DNA from: Myxococcales bacterium
GTDB taxonomy: Bacteria; Myxococcota_A; Polyangia; Haliangiales; Haliangiaceae
Length of the DNA: 64,000 bases
Direction of reading: 5' to 3'
Assembly (NCBI GenBank): GCA_016706545.1
Contig: JADJJK010000011.1
Coordinates: forward strand, 1-64,000
Shown here: piece after piece, positions 1 to 8,375 of the stretch
Layout of the letters: each line of letters opens with the position of its first letter
Position numbering within the stretch: the stretch's first letter is position 1
Program-made: the position numbers and the translations under genes
Notes under the pieces: model-generated
The model's input: only the letters and a program-made list of their open reading frames with translations
Database searches by the model: none
Told to the model about the DNA's origin: nothing

Positions 1-200
1 AGCGCCACCACCTCGACTTCCCGCAGCACTTCGCCAAGGAGCTGACCCAGCTTGACACCATGGACGAGCTGGTGACCGTGGATCGCGCCGCTGGCGCGCT
101 GCGAACCACCGAGATCGGCCGCCTGCTGGTGCGCAACGTGGCGATGGTGTTCGACCGCTACCTCGCCCAGTCTCCGCTGCCGTTCTCGTCGACGATCTAG
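1..200 (+). CDS. hemN: Oxygen-independent coproporphyrinogen III oxidase HemN, C-terminal fragment
   Basis: Only the last 65 codons are in the window; the gene begins upstream and ends at TAG 198-200. The frame reads RHHLDFPQHF and later GRLLVRNVAMVFDRYL near the C-terminus. That second stretch matches the conserved tail of HemN-type radical SAM enzymes, where a GRLLIRNxxMVFDxYL pattern closes the protein. The family converts coproporphyrinogen III to protoporphyrinogen IX in anaerobic heme synthesis. The CxxxCxxC cluster motif lies outside the window, so the call rests on the C-terminal motif alone. HemW-like paralogues are less likely because they lack this tail. Confidence 0.8.
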   Translation, partial: RHHLDFPQHFAKELTQLDTMDELVTVDRAAGALRTTEIGRLLVRNVAMVFDRYLAQSPLPFSSTI

Positions 201-251
201 CGTCAGGCCGCGCGCTTGGCCGCGCGTTTCAGGCCGCGCAGGCCGCGCGTT

Positions 252-629
252 TCAGGCCGCGGCCACCGTCAGGCGGGGAGCTCGCGTGGTGCCGCGCTCA
301 TACAGCAGCGCCACCACGACGCCTGCGAGGTACGCCACGAAGTCCCAGCCATCAAAGGTGCTGCCCAGCACCAGCTCTCCGGCCAGGCCGCTGCCAGTCC
401 AGACCGTCTGCCCAAGCTCGATCGCCGCCGCGATGGCCAGGGCCCCCACCGCGCGCACGGCCGCGCTGGCGCGCCGGGCCGGCCAGAGCCAGAGCAGCGC
501 ATACACCAGCATGGTCGCGGCCACGTCCCCCACGTGGCCGCGCACGAGCGGGCGCCCGGGGCCGTGATAGAGCAGGACCGCCAGGCCAAGGCCCAGCGCG
601 AACAGACCCAGCCAGATGGCGCGCCGCAT
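252..629 (-). CDS. DUF2809 family small membrane protein
   Basis: A 125-residue protein with about four hydrophobic segments. It contains VRGHVGDVAATMLVYALLW, AAAIELGQT and LVLGSTFDGWDFVAYLAGV. These match the DUF2809 pattern of RxxxGDxLVxxLIY, the ExxQ segment and the LGSTFDxxDLxAY segment. The function of the family is not known; members are short inner-membrane proteins often annotated as hypothetical. It is oriented toward hemN, tail to tail, with about 50 bp between stops. The start ATG at 629 gives a normal length for the family. Confidence 0.75.
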   Translation of the reverse strand: MRRAIWLGLFALGLGLAVLLYHGPGRPLVRGHVGDVAATMLVYALLWLWPARRASAAVRAVGALAIAAAIELGQTVWTGSGLAGELVLGSTFDGWDFVAYLAGVVVALLYERGTTRAPRLTVAAA

Positions 630-691
630 GACCTGTCAACGCGCCAGCGACGACGCCCATTCCCGGCCGGCGCCGCGCGGTTGAGCAGCGC

Positions 692-1438
692 TCAAGGCTC
701 GCCGAAGGTCCAGCCCAGGTTGACGTTGACGAACGGCAGCAGATCGTGGCGCGCCGGGTGAACCGCGCTGCCGTCGGGAGCCATCAGCGTGGCGGCGCCA
801 TCATGCGTGGAGCCCAGCGTGGGCCACCAGCGCAGGTTGGGCTGCAGGAACAGGTTGCGGGTGAGGTAGATCTCGTAGAACAGGCCGGGGCCCACCGTGA
901 ACGTGGTGTACTCGACGGTCGCGCCGACGCTGTCGCGGACGAGGTAGTGATGCGCCTTGGCCTCCACCAGCAGGTGCAGGCGCCGCGTCAGCTGGTAGCC
1001 AACGCCTCCACCGGTGGTCCACGGCGACTCCACCTCCAGGTCGGCGTCGCGCTCGGCCTCGGTGAGGGCCAGCGCCACCCGGTTGTAGTGCAGGCTCTGG
1101 CCGTGCGAGTACTCCACCACCCAGCGCCCAAGCTTGGCCTGCGCGGCGACGTTGCCGCCGCCGAACACCACCCACTGGCCGAGGCCGAGCATCGCGCTGA
1201 CCACCGGGCCGCGCGGCGCCACCGCGGCACCGTCCTCGGCGCGGACCTGGCGCGCGGCGCCCAGCCCCAGCGCCACCACCAGCGCCACCAGCGCGCCCCG
1301 GGGACCGCGTCGAGAGCGCGGCGCCGCGTCGGCCCGCGCACGGGCCAGCCGCTGGAGCTGGAGGGGATAGAGCAGGTGGGAGAGGGACGAGAGCAAGCTG
1401 CGATCGAGCAGCCACGAACACCAGGAGCGAAGCCTCAT
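692..1438 (-). CDS. Predicted outer-membrane beta-barrel protein, function unknown
   Basis: This 248-residue protein has a basic N-terminal extension and then a hydrophobic stretch with Ala-rich cleavage region (VALGLGAARQVRAED, about residues 50-68), which looks like a signal peptide. The rest has alternating hydrophobic and polar residues, with Tyr/Phe/Trp at strand ends (VVEYSHGQSLHYN, EYTTFTVGPGLFYEIYL) and a final LGWTF near the terminus, as in small outer-membrane barrels. No family is recognised with certainty. The ATG at 1438 leaves an unusually long tail before the signal, so an internal GTG start is possible. It is divergent from the LysR gene and could be its target. Confidence 0.55.
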   Translation of the reverse strand: MRLRSWCSWLLDRSLLSSLSHLLYPLQLQRLARARADAAPRSRRGPRGALVALVVALGLGAARQVRAEDGAAVAPRGPVVSAMLGLGQWVVFGGGNVAAQAKLGRWVVEYSHGQSLHYNRVALALTEAERDADLEVESPWTTGGGVGYQLTRRLHLLVEAKAHHYLVRDSVGATVEYTTFTVGPGLFYEIYLTRNLFLQPNLRWWPTLGSTHDGAATLMAPDGSAVHPARHDLLPFVNVNLGWTFGEP

Positions 1439-1463
1439 GCCGCCATCCTGGCGGCACCGCGTT

Positions 1464-1518
1464 CATTCGTAAAACTACTTGTACCAATAGCCAAGATTAG
1501 CTTTTCTGATGATGCCTC
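1464..1518. promoter_or_regulatory. AT-rich divergent promoter region with imperfect dyad, possible LysR operator
   Basis: The short gap between the barrel-protein gene and the LysR gene is markedly AT-rich against its surroundings. It holds an imperfect inverted repeat: AAAACTACTTG at 1471-1481 faces CAAGATTAGCTTTT at 1492-1505, with CTTG/CAAG and AAAA/TTTT arms. LysR-type regulators commonly bind such dyads between their own gene and a divergent target. Operator function is inferred from position and symmetry only. Confidence 0.35.
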
Positions 1519-2439
1519 ATGCGCGACCTGCCCGATGACCTGGATCTGCTGCTGGCGCTCGACGTGTTCCTGTCCGAGCGCCACATCACCCGCGCCGCGC
1601 GGCGGCTCGGCATCTCGCAGGGCGCGGCCAGCCAGAAGCTGGCGCGCCTGCGCGAGTTCTTCGACGACGGCCTGCTGGTGCCCGGCCGGCCGCTCCTGCT
1701 GCTGACGCCGCGCGCGCAGGCGCTCGCGGAGCCGCTGGCGCGCGCGCTGGCCGAGCTACGCAACGCGGTGCGCGCCGGCGCGCCCTTCACGCCCGGCACC
1801 AGCGAGCGCCGCTTCGTGCTGCTCGGCAACGACCTGGTGGAGGCCTACGCCCTGCCGACGCTGCTGGCCCTCTTGGCCCGCGTCGCGCCGGGCGTCTCGG
1901 TCAGCGTGGAGCGCGCCGACGTGGACTTCGCACGTCGCCTGGAGGACGGCACCGCGGACTTCGCCTTCGTCCCGGACTTCTTGATCTCCAGCGCGCTGCA
2001 CAAGCGCACCCTGCCGCCCGAGCGCTTCGTGGTGCTGCTACGCGCGCGCCACCCCGCTTGTCGCCGACGCGGGCAGCTATCCCTGGAGGCCTACCTCGCG
2101 CTCGGTCACCTGCTGGTGGCGCCGCGCGGCATGCCCGGCAGCATCGTCGACTCCGCGCTGGAGGCGCTGGGCAAGCGGCGCCGCGTGGTGGCGCGCATCC
2201 AGCACTTCATCGCCGCGCCGGCCATCGTCGCCGCCTCCGAGCTGGCGGTGACCTGCCCGGCCTCGGTGGCCGCGGCGATGGCGCGCTGGATCAAGCTGCA
2301 GCAGCTGGCGCCGCCGCTGGAGCTGCCCATCGACCGCACCAGCATGGTCTGGCACCCGCGCGCCAGCGACGACCCCGGACACGTCTGGTTTCGCGCGCAG
2401 CTCGACACCATCCTTGCCGAGCTGCGCCGGCCGAGCTGA
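1519..2439 (+). CDS. LysR family transcriptional regulator
   Basis: A 306-residue protein with the usual LysR size and order. Residues 7-65 form the winged helix-turn-helix, seen as LLALDVFLSERHITRAARR then GISQGAASQKLARLREFF. The C-terminal two-thirds is the ligand-binding domain, with the RRFVLLGNDLVEAYALPTLL opening typical of NodD/NahR-like members. Family members bind DNA as tetramers and respond to a small-molecule inducer, which cannot be predicted here. It is divergent from the barrel gene and lies upstream, on the same strand, of the TPR-HupE-DUF4331 group. Either could be its target. Confidence 0.9.
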   Translation: MRDLPDDLDLLLALDVFLSERHITRAARRLGISQGAASQKLARLREFFDDGLLVPGRPLLLLTPRAQALAEPLARALAELRNAVRAGAPFTPGTSERRFVLLGNDLVEAYALPTLLALLARVAPGVSVSVERADVDFARRLEDGTADFAFVPDFLISSALHKRTLPPERFVVLLRARHPACRRRGQLSLEAYLALGHLLVAPRGMPGSIVDSALEALGKRRRVVARIQHFIAAPAIVAASELAVTCPASVAAAMARWIKLQQLAPPLELPIDRTSMVWHPRASDDPGHVWFRAQLDTILAELRRPS

Positions 2440-2523
2440 CGCGCCGGGCGTCGCTGGGCCGCAGCTGGGACGCAAGCCGGCTCACAGCGAGGGCACCCGC
2501 CCCGTTGACGCGGCGCGCGCGGC

Positions 2524-3875
2524 GTGACGACCGCAGAAGGGCTCGATCCAGTTGGCCGTCACGCTCGTAGTAGCGATGTGACCCGCAAGGCTCCCTCCCG
2601 CACGACCCGAAAAGCGCTGGTGCTCGGCATCGGCGCCCTTGGCCTGGCCGCCACCCTGACCACCGCGGCCTTGCTGACCCAGGGCCCCGCGGCCACCGCC
2701 GCGGCGCTGCGCCAACCCGCCGATGACGAGGTGATGGCCAAGGTGGAGCCCCAGGACCGCGCCCAGAGCCGCGCCCTGGGCCAGCTCGCCGCCGGTGACG
2801 TGTCCGGGCGGGTGGCGCTGGCCCGCCGCTGGATGGAGCGCGCGCGCGGCGCAGCTCCGATCCTCGGCACCTGGGCCGAGCGCAGGCCGCGCTGGCGCCC
2901 TGGCTGTCGCGCGCGGAGGTGCCGCAGGAGGTCCGCCTGGTCCGCGCCCAGCTCGCGCAGTCGTTGCACGACTTCGCCAGCGCGCGCGCCGACTTCGACC
3001 GGCTCGCCGCCGAGCGCCCCGACGACCTGGCGGTCCAGCTTGGCCTCGCGGCGGTCGCCACCGTCACCGGAGACTATCGCGCAGCGCTCGCGAGCTGCGA
3101 CGCGCTCACCGCCACCGCACCCGAGCTCATCATCGTCGCCTGCAAAGCGCCGGTGGAGCTCGTGCGCGGCGGGGCCGAGCGCGCCTACCGCGAGCTCTCC
3201 GAGCAGAGCCGGCGCTCCGGCGACGCCTCGCCGCGCCTGCTGGCGTGGGTCGCCACCCTGCAGGGCGAGCTCGCCGCCTCGATGGGAGACGCCGCCGCCG
3301 CCGAGCGCCACCTGCGCGGCTCGCTCGCCCTCGCCGCGGACACGTACACCAAGGTCGCGCTCGCGGACCTGTACCTCGCCACCGACCGGCCGGCGCTGGT
3401 GCTCGAGCTCCTGGCTGACCAGGACGCCAACCCCGGCGAGCCCGCCGAGCCTGGCGAGCCTGGCGAGCCCGCCGAGCCTGGCGACGAGGCGGCGACGCAG
3501 AGCGACGGCCTGCTGCTGCGCCTGGCCATCGCGCAGAAGCGGCTGCGGCTGCCCGCCGGGGCGGCCAGCGCCAGCGCGCTGCGCGAACGGTTGGCCGCCA
3601 CGGTGGCGCGCGGCGACTTCACCCACCGTCGCGAGCAGGGGCTCTTCGAGCTCGACGTCGAGGGCCGCCCCGTCGAGGCGGTGGGCCTGCTGCTCGCCAA
3701 CTGGGAGCTGCAGAAGGAGCCCATCGACGCGCTGCTGCTGCTGCGCGCCGCCGCCGCCGCGCGCTCGCCCAAGGCCGCCGCGCCGGTGCTCGCCTGGATC
3801 GAGCAGCACCACGTGCGCGACCACGCCATCGACCGCGCGCTCGCCGAGCTGACCGCGGCCGGAGCCCCGCAGTGA
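2524..3875 (+). CDS. Exported TPR-repeat protein, apparent frameshift near 2850
   Basis: Two overlapping frames make one protein. Frame 1 from GTG 2524 encodes a basic start, one hydrophobic segment (ALVLGIGALGLAATLTTAALL) and RWMERARG. From about 2850-2858 the sense continues one frame over as DPRHLGRAQAALAPW, then helical TPR-like pairs such as SARADFDRLAAERPDDLAVQ and GDYRAALASCDAL, to the TGA at 3873-3875. The ARG...DPRxLGxAQAALAPW junction is the normal continuous sequence in TPR proteins of this type, so a single missing base is likely. A Pro/Glu/Gly run lies near residues 300-320. The stop overlaps a GTG that opens the HupE reading frame. GTG 2578 is an alternative start. Confidence 0.7.
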
Positions 3876-3906
3876 CGCGCCTGGCTGCGACCAGCTTCCG
3901 CGCGAC

Positions 3907-3978
3907 GACCGACCAGACGACCAACCAGACGACCGACCAGACGACCAACCAGACGACCGACCAGACGACCAACCCGAC
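3907..3978 (+). repeat. 12-bp tandem repeat, six copies
   Basis: Six units of the form GACC(G/A)ACCAGAC run without gaps, alternating G and A at the fifth position (effectively three 24-bp units), with the last copy slightly altered. The period is a multiple of three, so the upstream reading frame would encode a Thr/Asp/Gln/Asn repeat. It sits between the stop of the TPR gene and the ATG preferred for the HupE/UreJ gene. Confidence 0.9.
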
Positions 3979-4000
3979 GAGCACGGAGTCGACCACCCCC

Positions 4001-5164
4001 ATGCGCCCCACCCACCGGACTTCGTCACCGACGCCTCGGCTGCCCCGCAAGGCCTCGCTCGCGCTCGCTGGCCTCGTGTCCCTGGCCGCGCTGACCGCCG
4101 CGCCGGCTCCCGCCGCGGCCCACACCATGGGCAACGGCTACCTCTCGCTCACGGTCTCGGGCGCCAAGGCCACGGGGCAGATCGATCTCGCGTTCCGTGA
4201 CCTGCACGACGCGGTGGGGCTAGACAGCGACCTCGACGGCCAGGTGCAGTGGCGCGAGGCCCGCAGCCACGGACTGGCGATCAGCCGCTACCTCACCGAC
4301 CACCTGACCGTGGCCACCGCGGGCCACCCGTGCGGGCTGACCTTCGGCGAACCCGGCGCGGTTCATCGCGCCGACGGCGAGCACCTGGCGCTGCCGCTGG
4401 AGGTGACCTGCGCCGAGGACATCACCGCGCTGGAGCTGGACTATCGCGCGGTGTTCGAGGTGGACGCGCAGCACCGGGGCATCGTGCGGGTGGCGCGCGC
4501 TGGCGACGAGCAGCAGGCCGTGGTGCGCCTCATCGACCGGCCCGGCCCCATCCGTATCGAGCTGGCGCAGCCGAGCGCCGACGTCCTGGGCTTCATCAAG
4601 CAGGGCGTGTGGCACATCTGGATCGGCGTCGACCACATCTGCTTCCTGCTCGCGTTGCTCCTGCCCGCCGTGTTCCGCAGATCCGCCGCCGGCTGGGAGC
4701 CGGTGCCGCGCCTGGCCGACGTGGTGCGCGACGTGCTCGACGTCGTCACCGCCTTCACCCTGGCCCACTCGATCACCCTGGTGATCTCGGCGCTGGGCTG
4801 GGTCCACCTGCCGGTGCGCCTGGTGGAGACCGCGATCGCGGTGAGCGTCGCGCTGGCCGCGCTCAACAACCTGGTGCGCGCCATCGACGCGCGCTGGGCG
4901 GTGGCGTTCGCGCTTGGGCTATTGCACGGCTTTGGCTTCTCCAACGTGCTGCTGGACGTCGGCCTGCCCGGCCACCACCTGGTGTCGGCCTTGCTCGGCT
5001 TCAACCTGGGCGTCGAGCTTGGCCAGCTCGCCATCGTGCTCGTGTTCCTGCCGGTGGCCTTCGCCGCGCGTCGCACCACCGGCTACCGCGTGCTGCTCTT
5101 CACCGCCTCGACCGCGATGGCGCTGGTCGCGCTGCGCTGGTCGCTGGAGCGCGCGCTGACCTGA
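4001..5164 (+). CDS. HupE/UreJ family membrane protein with exported N-terminal domain
   Basis: From ATG 4001 this is 387 residues: a signal peptide ending in PAAAHTMGNGYL, an extracytoplasmic domain of about 160 residues, then about seven membrane segments. Conserved HupE/UreJ signatures are present: HIWIGVDHICFLLALLLP, FTLAHSITL and LGLLHGFGFSNVL, with His residues suited to metal binding. HupE/UreJ proteins are usually described as nickel permeases or accessory proteins, but members with a large ectodomain are not characterised. The ectodomain carries a canonical EF-hand-like loop, DSDLDGQVQWRE. The frame is open back to GTG 3872, which overlaps the TPR stop, but that would place a low-complexity repeat before the signal peptide. 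Confidence 0.85.
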   Translation: MRPTHRTSSPTPRLPRKASLALAGLVSLAALTAAPAPAAAHTMGNGYLSLTVSGAKATGQIDLAFRDLHDAVGLDSDLDGQVQWREARSHGLAISRYLTDHLTVATAGHPCGLTFGEPGAVHRADGEHLALPLEVTCAEDITALELDYRAVFEVDAQHRGIVRVARAGDEQQAVVRLIDRPGPIRIELAQPSADVLGFIKQGVWHIWIGVDHICFLLALLLPAVFRRSAAGWEPVPRLADVVRDVLDVVTAFTLAHSITLVISALGWVHLPVRLVETAIAVSVALAALNNLVRAIDARWAVAFALGLLHGFGFSNVLLDVGLPGHHLVSALLGFNLGVELGQLAIVLVFLPVAFAARRTTGYRVLLFTASTAMALVALRWSLERALT

Positions 5165-5231
5165 CCTCTTCTCTTCTCCCTCTCCCTCTCGCTCTCGCTC
5201 CTGCTCCGCCCCAAGCCTCGAGGACCTCGCG

Positions 5232-5849
5232 ATGCACACCTCCCCCTTCTCCGCTCTCTGGACCTCTACCCTGCTCGCCGCGCTCTTGACCTCCGCGTGC
5301 GCCTCGAAGTCGCGACGCTCGGAGGAGGATCCCGCGCAAGCTGCCGGGCAAGCCACTGGGCAAGCTGCCGAGCAAACGACCGACGAGCCGCCAGCCGCCA
5401 CCGGGCCCGCCGCGCCGCCCGCCGACACGGAGCCCGCGGGCGCGGCCACCATGCAGACGCTCGCGGGGCAGCTCGCGCGCGAAGCGGCCCGGCGCCCGAG
5501 CGGACAGCGAGTGGAGGACGCCTTCGCGGCGCTGGCGCAGGCCGGGCTGACCCTGGTGGCGCCGCGCCAGTACCTGGCGGTGGTGGCCTCGGCGGACTAC
5601 TGCGCAGGCGGCGTCACCGACACCGGGCTATCCATCTCGGCGTGCGAGTACGCAGACGGCAAGGCCGCAGCCCTGGCGGTGGCCCGCACCGAGCGCCGCT
5701 TCCCGCAGATGGTGAGCTCGCGCAGCGTGCTGCTGACCGGCCGTCTGTCAGTGGCGCTCTCGGACGCCGGCCGCCGCCCCGACGACGCGACGCTGCGCCG
5801 CGCCACCACGGCGCTCACGCCCAAGCTCGCGGCGCGCAGCGCGCGGTAG
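5232..5849 (+). CDS. Lipoprotein of unknown function
   Basis: A 205-residue protein beginning with a signal sequence and lipobox LTSAC near residue 22, so it is probably lipid-anchored. A low-complexity linker of Ala/Gln/Pro/Thr (about residues 35-75) precedes a compact domain with two Cys (YCAGGVT and SACEY). No family is recognised. A long pyrimidine-rich leader (about 5166-5216) and GAGGAC just upstream precede the ATG. It lies between the HupE/UreJ and DUF4331 genes on the same strand, so shared expression is plausible but unproven. Confidence 0.65.
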   Translation: MHTSPFSALWTSTLLAALLTSACASKSRRSEEDPAQAAGQATGQAAEQTTDEPPAATGPAAPPADTEPAGAATMQTLAGQLAREAARRPSGQRVEDAFAALAQAGLTLVAPRQYLAVVASADYCAGGVTDTGLSISACEYADGKAAALAVARTERRFPQMVSSRSVLLTGRLSVALSDAGRRPDDATLRRATTALTPKLAARSAR

Positions 5850-6060
5850 CGCTTCGCCAAGGGCTTGGCGGCCGGCGTTTGGTCGGCCGCCGCGACTGAG
5901 GCCCCAAACAGATTCTTTCGATCCAAAAGACGCTCTCTTCCGTATCTCCCCTGCAACCCGCTCACGCTCGCAGCGCCGCTCCTGGCCGCTGCGGCGCAAC
6001 GTCTCAACCCCGGCACCGCATGCTGCGGCGCCGGATGCTCGATGTGTATCTGGAGGACCT

Positions 6061-7617
6061 ATGCGACTGCGAAAGACCACCAAGGCCCTGACGGCTGCCA
6101 TGCTCGCGACCGCCCTGCCCATGACGCCCCTTTGGGCCTCGAGCCACCGCGAGGCGCCCTTTCTGACCGAGAACCCCAAGGTCGACGGCACGGACTTCTA
6201 CATGTTCCGCAGCTACGAGACCGGGCGCGATGGGTACGTCACCCTGATCGCCAACTACCTGCCGCTGCAAGATTCGTACGGCGGTCCGAACTACTTCACG
6301 CTGGACCCTGACGCGATCTACGAGATCCACGTCGACAACAACGGCGACGCCAAGGAAGATCTGACCTTCCAGTTCGACTTCGACAGCGCGCTCGCGGCGG
6401 CCGGCAATGGCCTGGCGCTGTCCATCGGCGCCACCGGACAAGAGAAGATGGTGGCGGTGCCGTTCGCCAACATCGGCGCGGTCACCGCAGCCGACGAGGG
6501 CGCGCGCAACATCCTCGAGACCTTCTCGCTCAAGGTCATCCGCGGCGACCGCCGCAGCGGCACCGCCTCTGCGATCACCAACGCGACCGGCGGCGGCGCC
6601 ACCTTCAAGAAGCCGCTCGACAACATCGGCACCAAGTCCATCCCCAACTACGCCGCCTACGCGGGCGCGCATGTCTACCAGGTCGACATCCCGGGATGCA
6701 CCCCGCCCACCGGCACCAAGGCGCGCGTGTTCGTCGGCCAGCGCGCCGAGGGCTTCGCGGTGAACCTGGGACAGATCTTCGACCTGGTGAACGCGGACTT
6801 TGACGACGCCTCGCCGCAGTTCAACCCGATCGGCGCGATCGATCAGGGCAAGAACACCATCGGCGACAAGAACGTCACCTCGCTGGCGCTCGAGATCCCC
6901 GCCGCCTGCCTCAACGACGCCGCGGACTCCACCATCGGCGCGTGGACCACGGCCAGCGTGCGCCAGGCGCGCGTCATCAACCCCACCGGCAGCTACAAGC
7001 AGCCCTCGAGGGAGGGCGGCCCGTGGGTCCAGGTCTCGCGCCTGGGCATGCCGCTGGTCAACGAGGTGGTGATCGGCATCAAGGACAAGGACCGGTTCAA
7101 CGGCTCGAGCCCTTCGCAGGACGGCCAGTTCGCGGACTACGTGACCCACCCGACCTTGCCCGAGGTGATCGAGATCCTCTTTGGCAGCGTGTCGCCCGCG
7201 GTCCGCGCGCCCAACAACTTCCCGCGCACGGACCTGGTCGCGGCCTTCTTGACCGGCGTCTCCGGCGTCAACGCCACCGCCACGCCGTCCGAGATGCTGC
7301 GCCTCAACACCGCGCTGCCGACCACCGCGCCGGCCTCGCAGCAGACCCTGGGCGCGGCCCTGTGCTTTGACCGCGGCGCCGGCGGCTCCACGCTCGATAC
7401 CGGCAACACCGGCTGTGACCCCGCGGGCTTCCCCAACGGGCGCCGCCCCGGCGACGACGTGACCGACATCGCCCTGCGCGTGGCCATGGGCTACCTGGCG
7501 CCCACCGCGCAGTCGGCGGGCGGCGAGCTGGGGTGGACTGACGGCGCGGCGCAGAGCGCGGCCGACTTTGACAACACCTTCCCGTACCTCAAGACCCCCA
7601 AGGCCGGTGCGCCGTGA
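6061..7617 (+). CDS. DUF4331 domain-containing exported protein
   Basis: This 518-residue protein starts with a signal peptide ending at MTPLWASSHREAP. The next stretch, SSHREAPFLTENPKVDGTDF then YMFRSYE, is the diagnostic opening of DUF4331. Further conserved parts include YEIHVDNNGD, SRLGMPLVNEVVIG and a late DDVTDIALRVAMGYL. DUF4331 proteins are predicted to be secreted beta-rich proteins of unknown function. From memory they often neighbour TPR and HupE/UreJ genes, as here. The RBS GGAGGA stands just before the ATG. The following lipoprotein frame opens with a GTG overlapping its stop. Confidence 0.92.
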   Translation: MRLRKTTKALTAAMLATALPMTPLWASSHREAPFLTENPKVDGTDFYMFRSYETGRDGYVTLIANYLPLQDSYGGPNYFTLDPDAIYEIHVDNNGDAKEDLTFQFDFDSALAAAGNGLALSIGATGQEKMVAVPFANIGAVTAADEGARNILETFSLKVIRGDRRSGTASAITNATGGGATFKKPLDNIGTKSIPNYAAYAGAHVYQVDIPGCTPPTGTKARVFVGQRAEGFAVNLGQIFDLVNADFDDASPQFNPIGAIDQGKNTIGDKNVTSLALEIPAACLNDAADSTIGAWTTASVRQARVINPTGSYKQPSREGGPWVQVSRLGMPLVNEVVIGIKDKDRFNGSSPSQDGQFADYVTHPTLPEVIEILFGSVSPAVRAPNNFPRTDLVAAFLTGVSGVNATATPSEMLRLNTALPTTAPASQQTLGAALCFDRGAGGSTLDTGNTGCDPAGFPNGRRPGDDVTDIALRVAMGYLAPTAQSAGGELGWTDGAAQSAADFDNTFPYLKTPKAGAP

Positions 7618-7640
7618 TCGCCCGCCCAGGAGCCACCCCC

Positions 7641-7928
7641 ATGACGCCCCGCCCTCTTCGCCGCGCAGCCCGCGCGCTCACGCTGGTCCTCGTCACGTGC
7701 CTCGCCGGTGCGCTCGGCGCCTGCGGGGACGACGGCAGCACGCCACCGCCGGACCCGATGCCTGACCCCGACCCGATCCCGGTGCCTGTCGCGACGTACA
7801 CCAAGTTCGTGCTCGACGTGGTGCAGAACCAGACGATGGACACCACCGCCCCGATCGAGTTCGCCAAGTTCTCCACGCTGGAAGACCCGGACGGGCTCAA
7901 CCCCGCAGCGTACGCATCGCTCTTCTGA
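7641..7928 (+). CDS. Small lipoprotein downstream of DUF4331
   Basis: From ATG 7641 this is 95 residues. It has a signal peptide with lipobox LGAC (near residue 28), then a Pro/Asp linker (PPPDPMPDPDPIPVP) and a short C-terminal segment ending DGLNPAAYASLF. CAGGAG at about 7627 suits this start; the frame is open to GTG 7614, which overlaps the DUF4331 stop. The protein is too short to assign. Tight spacing suggests it is co-transcribed with the DUF4331 gene, perhaps as a surface partner. Confidence 0.65.
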   Translation: MTPRPLRRAARALTLVLVTCLAGALGACGDDGSTPPPDPMPDPDPIPVPVATYTKFVLDVVQNQTMDTTAPIEFAKFSTLEDPDGLNPAAYASLF

Positions 7929-8375
7929 GACGCTGTCAGCAGGCTGCAGATATCCAATCTTTCCGCCTGCTCGAGATGTCGTCTCTTGCTGATGCGCGCT
8001 CCCCATCCGGCGGAGCGCGCATTTCGTTGTGCGTCGTGAGTCGCGGACGCGGGTGAGAGCGAAGTACGCGCTCGAGGCTTGGGCCCCGCGTCGCAGGTGC
8101 GACCGACCCGCGCGCGGTGCGGCAGCGGTCGGCTGGCTGCGACGTCGCGCGCCACGGATGCGACCACGCACGCGAGGTGTGCGCGCCACCGCGGCATCAC
8201 ATGACATCAGCGCGGCAATTGCTCAGGTGCGGGATTGCTTGATAGCGTCGCGCCACGGAGCTGGTGGCGATCCTCGCCGCCACCTCGAGGATCTCGCGAG
8301 TCGGCCAAAGGTGGACGGCTCGCGTCGACGCCGCGCGTGGCGGCGTCGAGTCAACTCTATCGAAAGGGGCACGTC
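7929..8375. other. Intergenic region, 447 bp, with repeated element copy 1
   Basis: No credible gene is seen. The first 100 bases hold copy 1 of a repeated element ending in a GC hairpin. The rest is GC-rich and includes the leader of the Cys-rich lipoprotein gene, with GAAAGGGG at 8362-8369 as its likely ribosome binding site. The frame open from 8235 into that gene lacks a better start. Confidence 0.6.
7944..8024 (+). repeat. Repeated intergenic element, copy 1, with terminator-like hairpin
   Basis: The element begins with CTGCAGATATCCAATCTT and ends with ATCCGGCGGAGCGCGCATTT; both are identical in copy 2 at 8934-9035, while the middle differs. The 3' part folds as a perfect 10-bp stem (7993-8002 with 8012-8021, 9-nt loop) followed by ATTT, so it could terminate transcription from the DUF4331 group. 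The conserved 5' 18-mer is not explained by termination. Confidence 0.75.

Noticed and set aside
2524..3875. Programmed frameshifting in the TPR gene
   Set aside because: No slippery heptamer or downstream pseudoknot is evident; a missing base is simpler.
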